Part shown: piece by piece, positions 1 to 7,033 of the stretch
Position numbering within the stretch: position 1 is the first letter of the stretch
Layout: each line of letters starts with the position of its first letter
Source of the DNA: DATFAS01 sp035254305
Lineage (GTDB): Bacteria > Bacillota > Bacilli > Aneurinibacillales > RAOX-1
NCBI GenBank assembly: GCA_035254305.1
Contig: DATFAS010000143.1
Coordinates: 1 to 12,818, forward strand
DNA length: 12,818 nt
Direction: 5' to 3'
Position numbers and translations under genes: made by a program
Notes under the pieces: model-generated
What the model was told of the DNA's origin: nothing
What the model saw: the letters and a program-made list of their open reading frames with translations, nothing else
Database searches by the model: none

Positions 1-2
1 AT

Positions 3-95
3 GATACATTACAAAACGTGAATAAGGACAGATTCTCAACGTCGAATTTAACAGAATCAAAATGGATCTTAAATCGTGTAATGGCCATCTTTTGA
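3..95 (+). CDS. Possible C-terminal end of an unknown ORF cut by the left edge
   Basis: An open frame enters from the left edge and ends at TGA 93-95. About 30 residues are visible, ending in the string LTESKWILNRVMAIF, which has a protein-like composition but matches no family I recognise. A GTG at 18 could be an internal start, but no ribosome binding site precedes it. The surrounding DNA is much richer in A+T than the genes from 3211 onward. This may be the tail of a real gene or chance; confidence is low. Confidence 0.2.
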   Translation, partial: DTLQNVNKDRFSTSNLTESKWILNRVMAIF

Positions 96-115
96 TGAAC
101 CACATTAAGTGGTAG

Positions 116-202
116 ATGACAAATTCTGAAGAAATGATAGAAAAAGGAAGATTTAGAGTTGCTCCAGAACGTTCACTTGATTATGAAATTACTGGAGAGT
201 AA
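116..202 (+). CDS. Short hypothetical ORF, 28 aa, unknown
   Basis: The frame runs from ATG 116 to TAA 200-202 and encodes 28 mostly charged residues including EEMIEKGRFRVAPERSLDYE. Its stop overlaps the start of the next small frame by one base (TAATG), an arrangement typical of translational coupling. The upstream ribosome binding site is weak (AGTGG, close to the ATG). No family is recognised. It may be a remnant of a longer gene; an in-frame TAG lies immediately upstream at 113. Confidence 0.2.
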   Translation: MTNSEEMIEKGRFRVAPERSLDYEITGE

Positions 203-357
203 TGAGGAAAGCTTTGAATTTCATTGGTGGAATAATTTCTAAAATATGGAAAAAAATAAAGTACCCATTTAAAACAAAAAAGAAGAAACGAAATTATAGG
301 TATAAACAAATACAATATTTAGAAGATCTACTAAGAGTTGCAATAAAGAATCTCTAA
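202..357 (+). CDS. Short hypothetical basic peptide, 51 aa, unknown
   Basis: The frame runs from ATG 202 to TAA 355-357. The N-terminal part (residues about 4-20, LNFIGGIISKIWKKIKYPF) could form a cationic amphipathic helix; it is followed by a lysine/arginine-rich stretch and a short leucine-rich end. The preceding GGAGAG is only about 4 nt from the start, so initiation would depend on coupling to the ORF that ends at 202. No family is recognised. It could be a small phage-type or membrane-active peptide, or part of a decayed gene. Confidence 0.25.
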   Translation: MRKALNFIGGIISKIWKKIKYPFKTKKKKRNYRYKQIQYLEDLLRVAIKNL

Positions 358-380
358 ACCTAAGAATGATTTAAACGTAA

Positions 381-554
381 AATATTTGCGACTCAAAATT
401 TAATCTGATAAAAAACTCAATCATAATACTTAGTGTCGTGATTCGAAATATATTTGTGTCGCCATACACATACAGAACAAGATGGGGCAAGCCTTCTAAA
501 AAAATTACTCCTAAAGATAATTTCGTAAAATACAAATTTGATGAAATTAAATAA
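381..554 (+). pseudogene. Possible coding remnant, unknown
   Basis: A frame without stops runs from 381 to TAA 552-554. It has no ATG; a GTG at 438 is the only plausible start and lacks a clear ribosome binding site. The visible end (TYRTRWGKPSKKITPKD followed by NFVKYKFDEIK) looks protein-like. Just upstream another frame (from about 359) reads PKNDLNVKYLRLKI before a stop, which would fit a frameshifted gene. No family is recognised, so the pseudogene label is tentative. Confidence 0.2.
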
Positions 555-583
555 CGAAAATACAACAAAGAAGTTAAAACAGC

Positions 584-620
584 AAAAAAACAATGAGACT
601 TACTCATTCTCATTGTTTTT
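584..620 (-). terminator. Intrinsic terminator of the GGDEF-EAL gene, overlapping its stop codon
   Basis: CAATGAGA (591-598) pairs with TCTCATTG (608-615) around a 9-nt loop. The A-run at 584-590 reads as a T-run on the minus strand, and a T-run at 616-620 reads the same way on the plus strand, so the element could work in both directions. The last codons of the minus-strand gene (repeated Asn/Glu, stop at 600-602) form part of the stem. Confidence 0.8.
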
Positions 621-2798
621 AATCTGTCCTTCTGAATTTATTGAAATTTCATCCGCTTCCAAAATTGTTTTTGATTTTGGCATACAAAATTTGAAGTTAT
701 TAAAATAGGTTTCGATATGTTCTACTTGAAGTGGTCTGCTAAAAAGAAATCCTTGACCTTCTTTACACCCTTTTTGAATAAGGATGGATAACTGTTGTTC
801 TGTTTCAATCCCTTCTGCAATGACGTTTAACCCTAAAGCATCTGCCATAGAAATGATCGCCGTGACTAATGCTAAATCATATTTGTCTTGATTAAGATCC
901 CGTATAAAAGATGAATCTATCTTAATGGTATCCACTGGAAACTTTTTAAGATAGCTTAAAGATGAATACCCAGTTCCAAAATCATCTAAACTAAGTTTAA
1001 TTCCCATCTGTTTTAATCTTTGCAGCTTAACTAACGTATCACTAGATTGATCAATAAGAACAGATTCTGTTAACTCAAATTCTAACCATTGAGGTTCGAG
1101 ACCTGTTTCATTTAAGATACATTGAATTTCATCAACAAAATGTTCATGTTGAAATTGTAAGGCTGACAAATTAACAGAAATCGGTATAAATATAAGTCCC
1201 TGTTCCTGCCACTTTTTGTTTTGAATACATGCGGTTCTTAGAATCCATTCACCTATGGGAAGGATTAACCCTGTTTCCTCTGTCAAAGGGATAAAATCAC
1301 TGGGTGGAATTAATCCCAATTGTGGATGATTCCAACGAACTAAACTTTCAATACCAATTATTTGCCCTGTTTTCATATTTATTTTTGGTTGATAATGGAG
1401 AATAAATTGCTCCTTTTCGATTGCTAATCGCAACTCATTTTCAAGGCTAATCTGTTCCAAGGAACGAACATCCATTGTTGGGGAATAGAATGCATAATTT
1501 GCTTTCCCATGCTTTTTCACATAATATAAAGCAATATCAGCATGTTTTAGTAAATCATCTGCTGTTTTTCCGTCGTGTGGATATAAGGCAACCCCAATAC
1601 TTGGTGAAATTAGAAACTTCTTTCCTAAAATATCAAATGGTTGTTTGAATGACTGAAGAACTCGTTCAGCAATACTCTTAGCTTCATCTCTTTGAACTGA
1701 TTTTTCCAAAAGGATCGTGAACTCATCCCCTCCATTTCTTGATACCATATCCCCTTTTCGAATACATAAGGATAAACGGGCGGCAACCTGTTTTAAAACC
1801 ATATCTCCCTTATCGTGACCTAGAGTGTCATTAATAGACTTAAAATAGTCAATATCAAGGAACATTATAGAAAAACTCGATTGCAATTCTGCTGCATCCC
1901 GTAATTCCTGAATTAATCGATCTTTAAATAATCTTCTATTGGGCAGATTTGTTAGTGGATCGTGAAAGGCAAGGTAATAGATGGTTTCATCCATTTTTTT
2001 TCGATCGGTTACATCTCTAGATACTAAAATAATTTCTTTTACGTAACCTTCTTCATTTAAAACAGGATTACACCTAACCTCTAAGACCATTACTTTTCCC
2101 TGATCTGAAATCATTCGAATTTCCATTTGATACATTGCTCTAGTATAAGCAATAATTTTTAATCCCTCTAAGACAATTTCCCGATCTTCAGGATGAACCC
2201 AATCGATAAGACTGCCATTTGTGAGTTGTTCCCTTTTCCATCCTAATACACACTCATTGGAAGGAGACACATAGGTGAACCTTCCATCTGGACTTATTAC
2301 AGCAATGAGGTCTGTTGCATTTTCTGTAATTAACCGGTACTTTTCTTCCCTCTTCCTAATTTCTTCCTCCATTAATTTCAGATCTGTAATGTCTAAACGG
2401 ATAGAAACATACTGATAGGGTTTTAATTCATCTGTAAGAAAAGGAACAATCGTGGTTCTTACCCAATAGAGCGAACCATCCTTCGCCCGATTCCTGATTT
2501 CTCCTTTCCATACCTTTCCTGAACGAATCGTCTTCCACATTTCCTCAAAAAATTCTTGGGGATGAAATCCTGAGTTGACAATACGAAGATTTTGCCCCAC
2601 AAGTTCTTCTTTCGTATAGTGTGATATCCTACAAAATTGCTCATTGGCATAGGTAATGATTCCATTCGTATCCGTAACTGCAATCGTGACAGATTGATCG
2701 AATGCATACTTAATATCTGTCAGTTCTTGTATGGTATTTATCCATTCCTCTTTCGAAAGAGGTGAATCCTCCATGTTCCATGGGTTAGAATTGTTCAT
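600..2798 (-). CDS. PAS-PAS-GGDEF-EAL cyclic-di-GMP synthase/phosphodiesterase
   Basis: A predicted soluble sensor enzyme of 732 aa that makes and/or degrades the second messenger cyclic di-GMP. Domains in order: PAS 1 (about 30-150), PAS 2 (about 153-272), GGDEF (about 273-440) and EAL (about 453-700). The cyclase signature GGDEF (356-360) is intact, and an RxxD product-inhibition site (RKGD) lies exactly five residues before it. In the phosphodiesterase domain the EAL triplet is ESL (484-486). The other hallmark residues are present: NLS, ELTES, DDFGTG (605-610), KID, AEGIE and QGFLFSRP. Both activities therefore look possible, though dual-domain proteins often use one. No transmembrane segment is apparent, so the PAS domains probably sense a cytosolic cue. 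I chose ATG 2798 because GGAGT lies 7 nt before it; a GTG at 2831 in the same frame lacks a ribosome binding site. It is transcribed divergently from the riboswitch operon, with no evident functional link. Confidence 0.93.
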   Translation of the reverse strand: MNNSNPWNMEDSPLSKEEWINTIQELTDIKYAFDQSVTIAVTDTNGIITYANEQFCRISHYTKEELVGQNLRIVNSGFHPQEFFEEMWKTIRSGKVWKGEIRNRAKDGSLYWVRTTIVPFLTDELKPYQYVSIRLDITDLKLMEEEIRKREEKYRLITENATDLIAVISPDGRFTYVSPSNECVLGWKREQLTNGSLIDWVHPEDREIVLEGLKIIAYTRAMYQMEIRMISDQGKVMVLEVRCNPVLNEEGYVKEIILVSRDVTDRKKMDETIYYLAFHDPLTNLPNRRLFKDRLIQELRDAAELQSSFSIMFLDIDYFKSINDTLGHDKGDMVLKQVAARLSLCIRKGDMVSRNGGDEFTILLEKSVQRDEAKSIAERVLQSFKQPFDILGKKFLISPSIGVALYPHDGKTADDLLKHADIALYYVKKHGKANYAFYSPTMDVRSLEQISLENELRLAIEKEQFILHYQPKINMKTGQIIGIESLVRWNHPQLGLIPPSDFIPLTEETGLILPIGEWILRTACIQNKKWQEQGLIFIPISVNLSALQFQHEHFVDEIQCILNETGLEPQWLEFELTESVLIDQSSDTLVKLQRLKQMGIKLSLDDFGTGYSSLSYLKKFPVDTIKIDSSFIRDLNQDKYDLALVTAIISMADALGLNVIAEGIETEQQLSILIQKGCKEGQGFLFSRPLQVEHIETYFNNFKFCMPKSKTILEADEISINSEGQIKNNENE

Positions 2799-2859
2799 AC
2801 CATTTACTCCAAACCTAAGGATTTTTTTCACGAAGTATGATCACTGCATCAATATATTG

Positions 2860-2865
2860 ATTATA
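2860..2865 (-). promoter_or_regulatory. Candidate -10 box (TATAAT) for the GGDEF-EAL gene
   Basis: The minus strand reads a perfect TATAAT about 60 nt before the chosen start. No good -35 box lies 16-18 nt upstream. The 12-bp perfect palindrome TCAATATATTGA (2849-2860) sits just downstream of the box, at the expected transcription start, and could be a repressor site. The proposal rests on the -10 match only. Confidence 0.35.
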
Positions 2866-2999
2866 TTAACTTACTACTACCGTATATATAGCAATAATAA
2901 ACCGCATATTGGTAAAATAACATAGATAACTCATGAAATTTTCTTGTTCATTGTGTGAATGGGTCCATCTTGAATAAAACCTTTCAGAAAAAATCTTTC

Positions 3000-3028
3000 T
3001 TGTATTTTCACAGTGATCAAAGTACACT
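3000..3028 (+). promoter_or_regulatory. Candidate promoter of the TPP-riboswitch operon
   Basis: TTGTAT (3000-3005) and TACACT (3023-3028) are separated by 17 nt, which would start transcription near 3035, about 10 nt before the first riboswitch stem. The match to the sigma-A consensus is moderate. An inverted repeat CAGTG/CACTG (3011-3015 and 3025-3029) overlaps the -10 box. Confidence 0.4.
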
Positions 3029-3043
3029 GACATTAAACTAATA

Positions 3044-3133
3044 AACACGGGAGCTAGGTGCACTTGGCTGAGAGGATAGTTATTCTACTATCGACCGTAT
3101 GACCAGATCTGGGTAATGCCAGTGTTGGAAGTC
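3044..3133 (+). promoter_or_regulatory. TPP riboswitch (THI element)
   Basis: This is a thiamine-pyrophosphate-sensing RNA leader. The conserved pyrimidine-sensing core CTGAGA lies at 3068-3073, and the pyrophosphate-sensing half at 3100-3131 reads ACCAGATCTGG, then GTAATGCCAG, then GGAAGT, matching the THI-box consensus. Closing stem P1 is AACAC (3044-3048) with GTGTT (3122-3126). A P3 hairpin is closed by GCTA (3053-3056) with TGGC (3065-3068). The optional P3a arm is present: GATAGT (3075-3080) with ACTATC (3087-3092). It sits about 80 nt before the NCS2 permease start. In this family high TPP normally switches downstream genes off, here most likely through the terminator that follows. The four downstream genes are therefore expected to be expressed when thiamine is scarce. 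Confidence 0.95.
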
Positions 3134-3153
3134 AACAGATCCTTGCAATTCGA

Positions 3154-3185
3154 GGGGCCGTCTTTTGACGGTCCTTTTGTCTTTT
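3154..3185 (+). terminator. Riboswitch-controlled intrinsic terminator
   Basis: GGGCCGTC (3155-3162) pairs with GACGGTCC (3167-3174), with one G-U pair, around a TTTT loop, followed by a T-rich tract (3175-3185). It lies between the TPP aptamer and the first gene, so it is the likely expression platform. A competing antiterminator is not obvious. A short stem CCTTG/CGAGG (3141-3145 with 3151-3155) overlaps only the base of the terminator. Confidence 0.85.
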
Positions 3186-3210
3186 GCAAAAATTAAATGG
3201 AGGCAAGAAA

Positions 3211-4482
3211 ATGAAAGTAGAAGAAAGACTCCCTAGAGGGCAAGAGCTTCTCTATGCCCTGCAGCATGTATTTGTATCTAATGTATGGTTGGACCCGGTA
3301 TTTGTAGCTAGTATGATCGGGTTACCATTTGCCCTCGCCTCAAATATGGTGAATGCCATTTTTATTGCAGCCGGACTTGTTACCTTAACCCAAGCCACTC
3401 GATTGGCTAGGCTTCCCATTGTACAAGGACCTTCTGCCGCATTCGATTCCTTAATGATCGCATCTGGAAAGGCCAATGGATTAGCAGCAGCTGGTGGTGG
3501 TATGATCATTAGCGCCCTGATTTTCTTCCTGCTTGCTATTACAGGTGTATTAGGCAAAATGCGAATCTTATTTACTCCAGCTGTTACCGGATCCGTATTA
3601 TTTATTGTTGGATTAGCTTTATCCGGATTTACCTTTTTTGAATTTTTGGGTGGGGAGCCATCCCTGAGCAGCTTTTTACAGCCTGCAACCCTCGCTATGT
3701 CTATTCCTACAGCATTGGTTGTTGTCTTTCTATCCGTATTCGGTAAAGGCAAATGGAAATCCTTTTCCTTCCTATTAGCCTTACTTGTTGGTGACGCCAT
3801 TGCTGTATCACTTGGTCAAATTCATTTTGCAGACGTATCCAAGAAAGCTTGGTTTGGTCTACCCACCCTATTTCCTTATGGTATGCTACAATTTGAATGG
3901 ACGTCTTTCCTAACTTTCTTCTTTGCCTATTTAGTTGCAGTCGTAGAAGCCATGGGAGTTTACCATGCAGCCGCAGAAATGGTTCAAGAACCGTTAAGTG
4001 CGGATCGCATTCGAAATGGATTCGCTGGCGAAGCATTTGGGTCAGCCGTTTCCACAACGATAGGTGGATTTGCCACAACAGCCTATGCTCAGAATGTAGG
4101 TCTTCTGCAATTAACAGGGATTGGTTCGCGACATGTGGTTAAGATTGCAGGAATCCTGTTCTTAATCCTTGGCTTTATTCCGAAGGCAGGTGCCCTACTA
4201 GCTCTTACTCCAGATGCAGTGGTAGGCGGGCTATTCTTACCAGCAACTGCATCTTTACTCTTTGCTGGGATTCGTCAACTTGGACAAATGGAGAAAACAG
4301 AAGCCAATTATATGATTGCAGGTTTATCCATTTTGTTTGCGAATACTCTTCCTACTGCATTAAAAGGGATTCATGGTATTGTCGGTGAATTACTAACCAA
4401 TAGTATATTTGTAGGTGCTGCAACAGCATTTATTCTTCAAATTATCCTTGTATCCATCCCAACAGGAGGAAAGCGCTCATGA
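3211..4482 (+). CDS. NCS2-family nucleobase-type permease, TPP-regulated
   Basis: An integral membrane transporter of 423 aa, largely hydrophobic, in the nucleobase-cation symporter-2 (uracil/xanthine permease) family. Family landmarks are an N-terminal QHVFVSN segment (18-24), QGPSAAF (72-78), the TM8 motif VEAMG (245-249) with its acidic residue, and the signature QNVGLLQLTG (294-303). The Q-N form of that signature resembles xanthine/purine permeases more than uracil permeases, which carry E-N. The start is ATG 3211, preceded by GGAGG at 7 nt; an in-frame TTG at 3184 lies inside the terminator T-tract and is rejected. It is the first gene after the TPP riboswitch, and its stop overlaps the next start (ATGA). 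Inference: it imports a thiamine-related heterocycle, such as an aminopyrimidine or its acid. A general purine or uracil permease would be odd under TPP control. Confidence 0.9.
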   Translation: MKVEERLPRGQELLYALQHVFVSNVWLDPVFVASMIGLPFALASNMVNAIFIAAGLVTLTQATRLARLPIVQGPSAAFDSLMIASGKANGLAAAGGGMIISALIFFLLAITGVLGKMRILFTPAVTGSVLFIVGLALSGFTFFEFLGGEPSLSSFLQPATLAMSIPTALVVVFLSVFGKGKWKSFSFLLALLVGDAIAVSLGQIHFADVSKKAWFGLPTLFPYGMLQFEWTSFLTFFFAYLVAVVEAMGVYHAAAEMVQEPLSADRIRNGFAGEAFGSAVSTTIGGFATTAYAQNVGLLQLTGIGSRHVVKIAGILFLILGFIPKAGALLALTPDAVVGGLFLPATASLLFAGIRQLGQMEKTEANYMIAGLSILFANTLPTALKGIHGIVGELLTNSIFVGAATAFILQIILVSIPTGGKRS

Positions 4483-5564
4483 AGAAGGATAGTCAACAGA
4501 TCATAGAAAAGCTGCTGTCCTTTATCAAAGCATATAATGATAGTGACGATGCATTTAATCAAATGGCTCTAGAGCTATTTAGATTTCAATTTGAACATAA
4601 CATGGCATACAAGAAGTATGCAGTAGCCAGGAAGAAGACACCACTTACAATCAAAACTTGGAAGGACATCCCTCCGATTCCTATCCAAGCTTATAAAGAA
4701 GTAACGTTATCCTCCGAACCCATTGAGGAGGCCGAGGCCGTCTTCATGACGAGTGGAACAACGAATAAAGAAAAAAAAGGCAAGAACTATCATCCTACTT
4801 TATCCGTTTGGGATGCATCGATGGTTGGTCCTTTCCGTCATTTTGTCCTTCCACATACCCAGAAGACTACAATCTTTGTCCTGTCTCCTGCAGAGGAAAT
4901 GAATCAGAATTCTTCCCTTTCCAGGTATTTAACTAAGGCAGTTGAGTATTGCGGAACAGAACAAAGTCAATTCTTTTTTAATCAGGACGGATTAGATATG
5001 GAAGGTCTCGTTCATTCTCTTCAATCGATCGAGCAATCTAGTGACCCTGTCCTTCTGATGGGAGCTACCTTCTCTTATGTGCATTTTCTAGATTACTGTG
5101 AAGAACGGAACCTTTCCTTTCACCTGCCTAAGGGAAGTGTTATCTTTGATACAGGTGGCTTGAAGGGACAAGCTAGAGAAATTTCTGGTGATGATTTCTA
5201 TGCGTGGATTACCCGTTCCTTCGGAATAGATCGCATGGACTGTATCAATATGTACGGAATGACCGAGCTTAGTTCACAGCTTTATGATCAAACCATTAGA
5301 AAGAAACAAGTAGAAAAAGCAACACCACCTTGGGTGCGAACAGTCATTCTTGATCCTGAAACCTTAGCTCCTCTCCCACATGGAATGGTTGGTGTTATCG
5401 CCCATTATGACTTGGCCAATTGGAATTCAGCTTTAGCGATTCTAACGGAAGATCAGGGATTCTATAATGAAAATGGCTTGGTGTTATTGGGACGTATTCA
5501 GGGTTCTGAAGCACGTGGTTGTTCGATCGCAATCGATCAGCTCTTGCAAAGCCAAAGAAAGTAG
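4479..5564 (+). CDS. LuxE-type acyl-protein synthetase (ATP-dependent carboxylate activation)
   Basis: A 361-aa member of the LuxE / acyl-protein synthetase family, related to adenylate-forming ligases. Known LuxE activates a carboxylic acid with ATP, takes the acyl group onto a cysteine near its C-terminus, and passes it to LuxC. Visible motifs: nucleotide-loop TSGTT (91-95) followed by a Lys-rich stretch, GGLKG (226-230), adenylation motif YGMTE (259-263), and a C-terminal GRIQGSEARGCS (338-349). Cys348 is 14 residues from the end, closely matching where the acyl-accepting Cys of luminous-bacteria LuxE lies. Length is near the family's usual 370. The start ATG overlaps the permease stop by 4 nt, with AGGAGG upstream, and the LuxC-type gene begins 9 nt after the stop, so coupled translation and a LuxE-LuxC complex are likely. 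No luciferase or acyl-transferase gene is nearby. Inferred substrate: a carboxylate linked to thiamine, not a fatty acid. Confidence 0.9.
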   Translation: MKKDSQQIIEKLLSFIKAYNDSDDAFNQMALELFRFQFEHNMAYKKYAVARKKTPLTIKTWKDIPPIPIQAYKEVTLSSEPIEEAEAVFMTSGTTNKEKKGKNYHPTLSVWDASMVGPFRHFVLPHTQKTTIFVLSPAEEMNQNSSLSRYLTKAVEYCGTEQSQFFFNQDGLDMEGLVHSLQSIEQSSDPVLLMGATFSYVHFLDYCEERNLSFHLPKGSVIFDTGGLKGQAREISGDDFYAWITRSFGIDRMDCINMYGMTELSSQLYDQTIRKKQVEKATPPWVRTVILDPETLAPLPHGMVGVIAHYDLANWNSALAILTEDQGFYNENGLVLLGRIQGSEARGCSIAIDQLLQSQRK

Positions 5565-5573
5565 GAATTTCAA

Positions 5574-7019
5574 ATGCAATTCAATCATTTTGCGGTGCCA
5601 GATGGTATCGCCTTTTCTTCATTTGAAGAACGTATCATTGAAGATCATGGCGCCACACTCAGCCTTCGATCACCGTGCTTATCCTCCGAGGATATTGTCC
5701 AATTGATGCAAACAATACGAGAAAATCGACAAAAAATAAAAGATTACCGAACCGATCAGTTGATCCAAATTATTGATGCAGCGATTCAGAAGTGGCTCGA
5801 TCCTAACTATCCATTGCGTCAATTCGCAGAAAAATGGGTTCCAATTATCACTGGCTACGATAAGAATATGGTCCGACTGGAGTTAAAACAGTTTCTTCGC
5901 TTATTCCGAAAGAAGGAGCTATTACGATTTATTCAACAAGAATTCCCATCTATATCTGTTCTTGATGAGTTTTATCCTCAATCTAATGGTGGCTGGAGCC
6001 GGGCTTATGGCCCAGAATTCATTTTTCATATCTTTTCAGGTAATGTTCCAGGCCTACCTATTTGGAGCTTAGTCATGGGAATTTTACTTAAATCCGCGAA
6101 TTTTGGTAAAACCCCCACGGGTGAGCCGCTTATGGCCATTTTATTTGCACAAAGCCTCCGAGAAGTGAACGTTGATGTCGCTAACACCCTAGCCATTCTT
6201 CCATGGAAGGGAGGAAATCAGGAGCTTGAAGCCCCACTTTATCAAGGATCTGATACTGTTATTGCCTATGGCTCCAATGAAACTGTAGAACAAATCCGTA
6301 AGCAAATCCCGTCATCCACCAGATTTCTACATTATGGTTATAAGATAAGCTTTGCCATGGTAGGAAGAGAAGCTCTTCGTCAAGATCTTTATCGTGATAC
6401 GCTTCGCCGGCTGCGTGACGATATGACTATCTATGATCAACAAGCATGTCTTTCCCCCCATCTCGTTTTTATTGAGGCAGGGGGAAATGTATCCCCTAGA
6501 ATGCTAGCCCAACAGCTTTCAAGCGAATTACAGCAATATGCTCTGATACGTACTAGGGCCAAATTATCACCTGAAGAGTCACAAGCCATACGCAGTCTCC
6601 GTAATGAATATGAATTTAAGGCAATGACTAATCCTAACGTCGCAGTTTATCAAAGTGAAATAGGCACGGAATGGACGGTAATCTATCATAAAGACCTAAG
6701 CTTCCAACCGTCTCCATTAAATCGAACCATCCACGTGGTTCAATGTGAACACCTAGAAGAGTCAATCCCTGCGATCCTTCCATTCCGCGAATACTTACAA
6801 ACAGTTGGGATTGCAACCCACCCTACTCGTTTGATGCATCTGTCAGGTATCTTGGGGGAACAAGGCGTCACCCGGATTTGTGCCATAGGATCAATGAATC
6901 GAAGTGTTCCAGGATGGCATCACGATGGGCGCTTTAACTTAATTGATTTGGTTCGCTGGGTAGATCTTGAGGGAAGTGCCGAGGCTTTAGCTGAACAATA
7001 TGATTTAGATGTAGAATAG
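5574..7019 (+). CDS. LuxC-type acyl-thioester reductase (acid to aldehyde)
   Basis: A 481-aa LuxC family protein, close to the roughly 480 aa of luminous-bacteria LuxC. The family takes an acyl group onto an active-site cysteine and reduces it to the aldehyde with NADPH. The catalytic motif YDQQACLSP gives Cys292, in the expected region. FSGNVPGLPIWS (154-165) followed by FGKTPTGEP (177-185) fits the nucleotide-binding part, and RFNLIDLVRWVDLE (453-466) is a typical LuxC C-terminal element. AGGA precedes ATG 5574 by about 8 nt. It is the third gene of the TPP-controlled operon, 9 nt after the LuxE-type gene and about 14 nt before the SDR start. The intact cysteine and paired partner argue for an active acid reductase; the acid is inferred, not shown. 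Confidence 0.9.
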   Translation: MQFNHFAVPDGIAFSSFEERIIEDHGATLSLRSPCLSSEDIVQLMQTIRENRQKIKDYRTDQLIQIIDAAIQKWLDPNYPLRQFAEKWVPIITGYDKNMVRLELKQFLRLFRKKELLRFIQQEFPSISVLDEFYPQSNGGWSRAYGPEFIFHIFSGNVPGLPIWSLVMGILLKSANFGKTPTGEPLMAILFAQSLREVNVDVANTLAILPWKGGNQELEAPLYQGSDTVIAYGSNETVEQIRKQIPSSTRFLHYGYKISFAMVGREALRQDLYRDTLRRLRDDMTIYDQQACLSPHLVFIEAGGNVSPRMLAQQLSSELQQYALIRTRAKLSPEESQAIRSLRNEYEFKAMTNPNVAVYQSEIGTEWTVIYHKDLSFQPSPLNRTIHVVQCEHLEESIPAILPFREYLQTVGIATHPTRLMHLSGILGEQGVTRICAIGSMNRSVPGWHHDGRFNLIDLVRWVDLEGSAEALAEQYDLDVE

Positions 7020-7033
7020 AGGTGTCAAGTAGA

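Noticed and set aside
2866..3063. 65-aa minus-strand ORF overlapping the riboswitch
   Set aside because: It covers the aptamer start and the divergent promoter region, has no ribosome binding site seen and no recognisable sequence.
3184..3210. Upstream TTG start for the NCS2 permease
   Set aside because: It lies in the terminator T-tract without a ribosome binding site; GGAGG sits 7 nt before ATG 3211.
3252..3800. 182-aa minus-strand ORF inside the permease gene
   Set aside because: It is antisense to a clearly coding NCS2 gene, has no family features, and its composition is a mirror of the membrane protein codons.
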